Positions 32,371 through 37,350 of a stretch of DNA of 37,350 nt are shown here, piece by piece. The translations under genes were made by a program, and so were the position numbers. Under the pieces are notes generated by a model. It saw only the letters and a program-made list of their open reading frames with translations, had not been told where the DNA came from and did no database searches. Each line of letters starts with the position of its first letter. The stretch's first letter is position 1. The stretch spans positions 1 through 37,350 of the forward strand of contig DHVH01000342.1 in the NCBI GenBank assembly GCA_002412555.1, in the 5' to 3' direction. The stretch comes from Marinilabiliaceae bacterium UBA5213 (lineage in GTDB: Bacteria > Bacteroidota > Bacteroidia > Bacteroidales > Marinilabiliaceae).

Positions 32371-33984
32371 GTGCCGGATACTCGTTACGTTTTTGTTACC
32401 GGAGGGGTTGCCTCTTCGTTGGGAAAAGGAATCATATCAGCTTCGCTGGCCAAACTATTACAAGCCAGAGGTTACAAGGTAACCATTCAAAAACTGGATC
32501 CCTATCTGAATGTGGATCCCGGAACGCTCAACCCCTATGAACATGGTGAGTGCTATGTAACAGAAGATGGTGCAGAGACAGACCTGGACCTGGGGCATTA
32601 CGAGCGCTTTTTGAATGTGCCCACTTCTCAGGCCAATAATGTAACTACCGGACGCATCTACCAAAACGTTATCAATAAAGAACGGCGGGGCGATTTTCTG
32701 GGAAAGACCGTTCAAATAGTCCCCCATATCACCGACGAAATCAAACGCAATATCAAACTGCTTGGCAATAAGCACCGATTTGATGTGGTCATCACCGAAA
32801 TTGGCGGAACTGTGGGTGACATTGAATCACTCCCATACATTGAGGCGGTTCGTCAGTTAAAATGGGAACTAGGCTCACGGGCTGTAGTGATTCACCTGAC
32901 GCTGGTGCCTTATTTGGCTGCGAGTGGGGAATTGAAAACCAAGCCCACCCAGCACTCGGTAAAGGCACTGCTCGAAATTGGTGTTCAGCCAGACATATTG
33001 GTGCTGCGTACCGAAAGGGATTTGGCTACTGATATCCGCAAAAAAGTGGCCTTGTTCTGTAATGTTGACAGTAAGGCTGTTATACAGTCTATAGATGTCA
33101 AATCCATCTACGAAGTACCGGTAAAAATGCAGGAAGAAGGTCTGGACGAAATCGTTTTGGAAAAATTGCGTCTGCCCATTGACCAGAAACCGGAACTTAA
33201 AGAGTGGAAGAATTTTCTCACCAAATTAAAATCAGCCAAAAATACTGTTAAAATTGGACTAGTTGGTAAATATGTTGAGTTGCCAGATGCCTACAAATCC
33301 ATTGTGGAGGCACTGATACATGCGGCTACCTACTGCGACCATAAAGTAGACATTGTAAGCATCCAAAGTGAGAATATTAACAAAGACAATGTAGCGGAAA
33401 AGCTAAAAAGTTTACAAGGCATAATAGTGGCACCTGGTTTCGGGCATCGAGGCTTTGATGGCAAAATTCTCGCCGTCAAACATGCCCGCGAAAACAATGT
33501 GCCGTTTTTGGGAATTTGTCTGGGCATGCAATGTGCTGTCATTGAATTTGCGCGCAATGTGTTGCACCTGGATAAAGCCAACTCCAAAGAAATGGATCAT
33601 ACCACTACGCATGCGGTAATTGACCTGATGGAAGACCAGAAAAACATCACCGACAAGGGAGGCACAATGCGTTTGGGAGCTTATGATTGTCAATTGAAAA
33701 AAGACAGCAAGGTTTTTAAAGCCTACAACACGGAAAAAATCAAAGAGCGTCACCGTCACCGTTATGAATTTAACAATGAATTTTTGGCGGACTATGAAAA
33801 GGCAGGTATGAAAGCCACCGGTATCAATCCCGATACTGGTCTGGTAGAGATTATTGAGCTACCTTCGCACAAATGGTTTGTAGGCGTTCAGTTTCATCCT
33901 GAGTACAGCAGCACGGTGCTTAAGCCTCATCCTCTCTTTATGGCTTTCGTTAAGGCAGCCATCAATGAAAAAGTAGAAGGATAA
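32371..33984 (+). CDS. pyrG: CTP synthase
   Basis: Converts UTP to CTP with ATP and glutamine, the last step of pyrimidine nucleotide synthesis. It has 537 residues from a GTG start; the first residues PDTRYVFVTGGVASSLGKGI match the family directly, and no ATG is near. The synthetase domain has the P-loop VTGGVASSLGKG (9-20) and GGTVGDIESLP. The C-terminal class I glutamine amidotransferase domain has the nucleophile in GICLGMQ (about 381) and the His-Glu pair in FHPEYSS (about 507). It lies between the DUF349 gene and yidC on the same strand. The long leader could host attenuation, but no structure stands out. Confidence 0.98.
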   Translation: MPDTRYVFVTGGVASSLGKGIISASLAKLLQARGYKVTIQKLDPYLNVDPGTLNPYEHGECYVTEDGAETDLDLGHYERFLNVPTSQANNVTTGRIYQNVINKERRGDFLGKTVQIVPHITDEIKRNIKLLGNKHRFDVVITEIGGTVGDIESLPYIEAVRQLKWELGSRAVVIHLTLVPYLAASGELKTKPTQHSVKALLEIGVQPDILVLRTERDLATDIRKKVALFCNVDSKAVIQSIDVKSIYEVPVKMQEEGLDEIVLEKLRLPIDQKPELKEWKNFLTKLKSAKNTVKIGLVGKYVELPDAYKSIVEALIHAATYCDHKVDIVSIQSENINKDNVAEKLKSLQGIIVAPGFGHRGFDGKILAVKHARENNVPFLGICLGMQCAVIEFARNVLHLDKANSKEMDHTTTHAVIDLMEDQKNITDKGGTMRLGAYDCQLKKDSKVFKAYNTEKIKERHRHRYEFNNEFLADYEKAGMKATGINPDTGLVEIIELPSHKWFVGVQFHPEYSSTVLKPHPLFMAFVKAAINEKVEG

Positions 33985-34058
33985 TCTTTCATATATATTA
34001 AAATGACCATTGATCACTTTGGTCGACAACACTGATACCAACAACATAACAATATAAA

Positions 34059-35927
34059 ATGGATAAAAATTCGATAACCGGTTTAGTACTCATCACACTA
34101 ATTCTAATAGGTTTCTGGTTTTTCAACAAGCCTTCAGTTGAACAGGTGGAGGCTATGCGTCAACAGCGCGACTCACTGCAAAGAGTTGAAATGCTTAGGC
34201 AGCAGGAACTGGACGCAGCCGCCAGGCTGGCAGCGGAACAAACGCCTGTTGACCTGACTTCGGATGAGGCTTTGGAAGATGACACGGTTGTGAACGCCCG
34301 AAACCGCCAAATCTATGGTCACATGGCCCCCTTTATTGAAGGAGAGCAACAGTTTTATACCGTTGAAAACAACAAAGTTCGGATTGTTTTCACCAACCGG
34401 GGTGGACGCATCTATTCAGTAGAGCTCAAAGAATACAAAACACATCTGGGTGATCCTTTGGTTTTGTTTGAAGGAGAGGCCAATAAATTTGGCTTTACCT
34501 TCACGCACAATACCCGCGTGTTTAACACCAACGATTTATATTTCAACGCAAAAGCACAGAACGACAGCAGCATTGTATTTGAACTGGGTACTGAAGTGGG
34601 CGAAAGTCTGCAATTCAGCTATGTTTTGCCCGATGACGAATACATGACCCAGTTCAATCTCAACACCAACAACCTGAGGAATTTGATGGCCACCCCCAGA
34701 GGCAGTATCGATATCAACTGGTATGTGGAGATGCCCGCTTTCGAAAAAGGTCGTGATTTTGAACAGAAATACTCAGGCTTGTTTTATAAGTACCACCTGG
34801 ACGAGGTGGATTGGCTATCGGCCAACAAAAACGACAGTGAAGAGCTGCGTACCAAAGTCAAGTGGATTGGCTTTAAAGGCCAATTTTTCTCGTCTGTTTT
34901 AATTGCTAAAGATGCTTTTGCCAGTGCTCTGGTTGAAAGCACTGTTGAGGAAAATGAAGCCAGCCCCTTCCTGCGTTACAATAAAGCGGAAGCTGTTGTT
35001 CCGGTAGATTTTTCGACCAATCAGGAAATTGCTTTTCAATTTTATTTTGGCCCCAACCGCTTTTACACGTTGAACAATTACGACAAAGATCTGGAATTGA
35101 ATCAATTGATTCCTTTGGGGTGGGGTATATTGGGATGGATCAACAGATATGCGGTTATTCCGGTTTTCAATTTTCTGGAAGGCTTTATTGGCAGCTACGG
35201 CATCATCATACTGATACTAACCATACTAATCAAATTGGTTTTATTCCCGCTCACCTATAAATCCTATATCTCATCCGCTAAAATGAAGGTCTTAAAGCCT
35301 CAGATAGATGAGATCAATGAGCGCATACCTAAAGACAAAGCCATGGAACGTCAGCAGGCCACCATGGCCCTATATAAAAAAGCCGGCGTTAACCCCATGG
35401 GCGGCTGCCTGCCTATGCTATTGCAGATGCCTATTTTAATTGCCTTGTTCAACTTTTTTCCGGCCTCCATAGAATTGCGTCAGGAAAGTTTCTTGTGGGC
35501 AACGGATTTATCGACCTATGATTCGATCTTGGATTTACCCTTTAAAATTCCATTTTATGGTGCACACGTTAGTCTCTTTACCTTGCTAATGGCGGCTACC
35601 AACATCGTTTATACCAAGATGAATGCAGAGATGACCCAGTCGGCCAACCAAATGCCGGGTATGAAAACCATGATGTACATGATGCCGGTGATGTTCCTGT
35701 TTTTCTTTAACAGCTACTCATCTGGTTTGAGTTACTACTACTTTGTTTCAACTTTGATCACCATTGGACAAACCCTGCTGATTCGTCAGTTTGTGGATGA
35801 AAAAATATTATTGAAAAAGATACAGGCCCAGCAAAAGAAGCCGGTGGTAAAATCAAAATTTGCCCAGCGTTTGGAAGACATGACCAAACAACAAAAACAA
35901 TTGCAAAAGGGCGGTAAGAAAAAATAA
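34059..35927 (+). CDS. yidC: Membrane protein insertase YidC
   Basis: Inserts and folds proteins in the inner membrane, alone or with Sec. It has 622 residues. The N-terminal helix (5-22, ITGLVLITLILIGFWFF) is followed by a large periplasmic beta domain (about 60-355). The conserved YidC/Oxa1 core then has helices near 370-395, with GSYGIIILILTILIKLVLFPL and the conserved cytoplasmic hairpin KSYISSAKMKVLKPQIDEI, the MGGCLPMLLQMPILIALF motif, and two more helices. The charged tail ends GGKKK. It is 74 bases after pyrG and closed by a perfect hairpin terminator. Confidence 0.97.
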   Translation: MDKNSITGLVLITLILIGFWFFNKPSVEQVEAMRQQRDSLQRVEMLRQQELDAAARLAAEQTPVDLTSDEALEDDTVVNARNRQIYGHMAPFIEGEQQFYTVENNKVRIVFTNRGGRIYSVELKEYKTHLGDPLVLFEGEANKFGFTFTHNTRVFNTNDLYFNAKAQNDSSIVFELGTEVGESLQFSYVLPDDEYMTQFNLNTNNLRNLMATPRGSIDINWYVEMPAFEKGRDFEQKYSGLFYKYHLDEVDWLSANKNDSEELRTKVKWIGFKGQFFSSVLIAKDAFASALVESTVEENEASPFLRYNKAEAVVPVDFSTNQEIAFQFYFGPNRFYTLNNYDKDLELNQLIPLGWGILGWINRYAVIPVFNFLEGFIGSYGIIILILTILIKLVLFPLTYKSYISSAKMKVLKPQIDEINERIPKDKAMERQQATMALYKKAGVNPMGGCLPMLLQMPILIALFNFFPASIELRQESFLWATDLSTYDSILDLPFKIPFYGAHVSLFTLLMAATNIVYTKMNAEMTQSANQMPGMKTMMYMMPVMFLFFFNSYSSGLSYYYFVSTLITIGQTLLIRQFVDEKILLKKIQAQQKKPVVKSKFAQRLEDMTKQQKQLQKGGKKK

Positions 35928-35962
35928 CACAGGCTTTCAACCATTAAGCTGACATAACCAAC

Positions 35963-35999
35963 AACAAAGCCGGATACTTCTGTATCCGGCTTTGTTATT
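35963..35999. terminator. Bidirectional terminator between yidC and crp
   Basis: AACAAAGCCGGATAC (35963-35977) pairs perfectly over 15 bases with 35982-35996 around a TTCT loop. It is followed by a short T-rich end on the plus strand and preceded by A/T on the other. It lies 35 bases after yidC. Confidence 0.88.
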
Positions 36000-36056
36000 C
36001 CTTATCCCTAAACCCCTAACCATCAACCCTTAACTCCTAACCCCCTAACCCTTCTC
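36000..36056 (-). repeat. Tandem heptamer array at the crp 3' end
   Basis: Eight heptamers close to CCCTAAC: CCTTATC, CCTAAAC, CCCTAAC, CATCAAC, CCTTAAC, TCCTAAC, CCCTAAC and CCTTCTC, with one extra C before the seventh. On the crp strand they read GTTAGGG. The crp stop TAG (36047-36045) and its last glycine lie in these units. Confidence 0.9.
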
Positions 36057-36737
36057 CGCAATCTCCTGCAATATAGGGCGGTTCAGTATGGAAATGTTTT
36101 TATCGTTTAATCGAATGATATGATCCTTTTCCAGAGCTTTGAGCAGTTTCACCGTACTCTCGGTTGAGATGCCGGCAAAGTCACTGATATCCTTTCTGTT
36201 CAAAAGCGTAAATACGTCAAAGGGGGCAAATTCATCCCGGCTTAAATAAAGCAGCACTTCGGCCAGTCGTCCGTTCATCTGTTTATACATCAAATTTCGG
36301 ATACTGCCATACAGCATAGAGCTTTGCTCACAATAGCGCTGAATGAGGTTAAAAGCAAATTGTCCATTGTTGCGGGTCAGTTGTTCAATAGCACTTTTTT
36401 CAATGAGCATGGTTTGAGTGTCGGTCAGCGCAATGGTCGAATAGTTATAGGTACTATTTCCAAAAACAGTTGACAATCCTACAAACTCACCCGGTTTGAT
36501 AAGCCGGAGATTGTAATTTCTGTCACCTTCCTCCAGATGTTGTTTAACAACACCTTGTATGACAAAAAGAATGTATGAAGCAAATGTCCCTTGTTTGGTC
36601 AGGTTCTCCCCCTTACGGAAAAACACCTGGGTTTTACTCTCGCGCACCAGATCAAGTTCATCACCGACCAGCATTTGAAAGCAGGGAGCGTCTATATCAC
36701 AAATAAAATCGTGGTCATTTTCCTGAATTGTTTTCAT
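36045..36737 (-). CDS. Crp/Fnr-family transcriptional regulator
   Basis: Regulator with an N-terminal cyclic-nucleotide-binding fold (about 20-140; FRKGENLTKQGTFASYILFVIQG) and a C-terminal winged helix. The helix-turn-helix is LLNRKDISDFAGISTESTVKLLKALEKD (about 183-210). It has 230 residues. Two cysteines near the N-terminus, CDIDAPC (13-19), sit where Fnr proteins carry cluster ligands, but four would be needed for a 4Fe-4S cluster. The cAMP-binding residues of E. coli Crp are not conserved enough to call. It is divergent from a thioredoxin-like gene and trxB, which it may control. Its stop codon is within the heptamer repeat array downstream. Confidence 0.9.
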   Translation of the reverse strand: MKTIQENDHDFICDIDAPCFQMLVGDELDLVRESKTQVFFRKGENLTKQGTFASYILFVIQGVVKQHLEEGDRNYNLRLIKPGEFVGLSTVFGNSTYNYSTIALTDTQTMLIEKSAIEQLTRNNGQFAFNLIQRYCEQSSMLYGSIRNLMYKQMNGRLAEVLLYLSRDEFAPFDVFTLLNRKDISDFAGISTESTVKLLKALEKDHIIRLNDKNISILNRPILQEIAEKG

Positions 36738-36760
36738 AGTTGAATCCTTTAATTCTGATC

Positions 36761-36784
36761 TACCTCAACAAAAAAGTTGAGGTA
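36761..36784. promoter_or_regulatory. Perfect inverted repeat in the crp leader
   Basis: TACCTCAAC-A6-GTTGAGGTA, 9-base perfect arms, 24 bases upstream of the crp ATG and downstream of its likely -7 element. It could be an mRNA hairpin or an operator for the regulator itself. It does not fit the Fnr box TTGAT-N4-ATCAA. Confidence 0.5.
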
Positions 36785-36815
36785 AATCAATTGAGAAGCC
36801 GATCTGGTAGAGCCA

Positions 36816-36823
36816 CAAATTTA
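36816..36823 (-). promoter_or_regulatory. -7 element of the crp promoter
   Basis: The minus strand reads TAAATTTG; the leader would be about 70 bases and contain the inverted repeat at 36761-36784. The -33 part is weak. Confidence 0.5.
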
Positions 36824-36845
36824 ATTAAAAATGACGAGGACCATG

Positions 36846-36853
36846 TAATTTTG
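36846..36853 (+). promoter_or_regulatory. -7 element of the thioredoxin-like / trxB operon
   Basis: TAATTTTG matches TAnnTTTG; the transcription start near 36860 gives a leader of about 56 bases. The crp and trx -7 elements are only 22 bases apart, so the two promoters overlap back to back. Confidence 0.5.
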
Positions 36854-36915
36854 TATGTATAGAGATAGGGTTATAAATCCTGCTAAATGTTTATTAAAAA
36901 TTAAATAGAAAAATC

Positions 36916-37272
36916 ATGTTGTACACCAATTTAAATCACATCGAGACGGCCGATCAACACGCCAAATTCATCAACGAAAACGAAAATGTAATGGTATGCT
37001 GTGGTCGCATGGGCCCCATGTGTATCCCCGTTTACGGAATAATGGAAGAACTGGAAGAAGATTACGGCCACGTAAAATTTTTCGATATGGAATTTGACAA
37101 CCCCGAAGCACATGTAATCCGCAACCTTCCTGAGGTGCGTGGTTTTATGGGCATTCCTTTCACCATCTATTACAAAAATGGGAAAGTGGTCAAAGCAACT
37201 TCAAGCATTCAAAGTCGCGACCAAGTCACTTCAATATTGAATGAGCAATTTGGCGTACCTGTAAAAGCATAA
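36916..37272 (+). CDS. Thioredoxin-fold protein with atypical active site
   Basis: Small redox-linked protein, 118 residues, on the same strand and two bases before trxB, so almost certainly its partner. The fold is visible in VMVCCG, IMEELEEDYGHVKFFDMEFDN and the cis-proline segment FMGIPFTIYYKNGKVV (about 77-92). The usual WCGPC is replaced by CCGRMGPMCIP (28-38). Aligned on the helix, the second cysteine of CxxC matches C36 while the first becomes a glycine; C28 and C29 lie seven and eight residues upstream. I recall similar proteins with this same motif in Bacteroidetes, so it looks conserved rather than broken. Whether it exchanges disulfides like a thioredoxin cannot be told. Confidence 0.85.
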   Translation: MLYTNLNHIETADQHAKFINENENVMVCCGRMGPMCIPVYGIMEELEEDYGHVKFFDMEFDNPEAHVIRNLPEVRGFMGIPFTIYYKNGKVVKATSSIQSRDQVTSILNEQFGVPVKA

Positions 37273-37274
37273 TT

Positions 37275-37350
37275 ATGGAAACTAAGAACCATTACGAAAC
37301 AATAGTAATTGGTGGTGGACCGGCAGGACTCACGGCAGGAAAATACCTGT
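37275..37350 (+). CDS. trxB: Thioredoxin-disulfide reductase (N-terminal fragment, cut by window edge)
   Basis: The first 25 residues only, starting METKNHYETIVIGGGPAGL and continuing TAGKYL. The FAD-binding GxGxxG/A appears as GGGPAG (13-18). The position right after a thioredoxin-fold gene supports TrxB over other pyridine-nucleotide flavoproteins, but the CxxC and NADPH-binding parts are outside the window. Confidence 0.8.
   Translation, partial: METKNHYETIVIGGGPAGLTAGKYL

Noticed and set aside
36045..36737. True Fnr with a 4Fe-4S cluster
   Set aside because: Only two cysteines are in the N-terminal region where Fnr needs more, and no Fnr box is found in the divergent promoter.

Overview
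The window is chromosomal DNA from a member of the Bacteroidota, most likely a free-living or anaerobic lineage near the Marinilabiliales (the order is inference). The phylum call rests on several things. There is a Bacteroidetes-type omega subunit next to bamD and coaBC, a DUF4835/PorD gene tied to type IX secretion, DUF4293 and DUF349 proteins, a two-part YidC with a large periplasmic domain, and an M56 protease carrying a TonB C-terminal domain. At least a dozen genes are preceded by the Bacteroidetes -7 element TAnnTTTG, with almost no Shine-Dalgarno signals. Both window ends cut genes: an RND pump at the left and trxB at the right.

Layout. 1-4662: an efflux operon on the minus strand (TetR regulator, TolC, lipoprotein adaptor, RND pump), driven by a perfect TTTG-N20-TAATTTTG promoter. 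4874-6053: a lipid kinase followed by a complex palindromic element. 6081-8286: cysD-cysN (ATP sulfurylase) without other sulfate-assimilation genes. 8531-9385: fabI. 9480-14716: the envelope/cofactor cluster bamD-rpoZ, a terminator, then coaBC-porD-recN. 15020-16261: an alpha-oxoamine synthase related to serine palmitoyltransferase and to the cysteate acyltransferase of sulfonolipid synthesis. 16518-19362: a BlaI repressor with paired operators, a BlaR1-like M56 protease and a secreted metallo-beta-lactamase-fold hydrolase. 19376-21193: a SirB1-like protein and a nucleoside phosphorylase. 21637-22095: a DUF4293 membrane protein. 22211-26352: sucA-sucB of the 2-oxoglutarate dehydrogenase complex. 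26527-29403: an AddB-like Fe-S nuclease. 29415-30092: trmD. 30259-35927: a DUF349 protein, pyrG and yidC. 36045-37350: a Crp/Fnr regulator divergent from an atypical thioredoxin and trxB.

Most of the genes are housekeeping. The least explained material is in the 3' flanks. Four genes (tolC, the oxoamine synthase, sucB and crp) are followed directly by short tandem repeats of 6 to 8 bases that read G/T-rich in the mRNA sense. In tolC, sucB and crp the first repeat unit supplies the stop codon and the last residues. The tolC and oxoamine-synthase copies continue into a shared 89-base core about three quarters identical, always in the same orientation to the upstream gene. The sucB copy can form a canonical G-quadruplex across its stop codon. 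This looks like a family of 3'-end-associated repeats rather than chance.

Other points of interest are the BlaI operator placed inside the promoter spacer, the thioredoxin whose nucleophilic cysteine is missing, and a CoaC domain with two altered catalytic positions. All calls come from reading the sequence; no database search was run.
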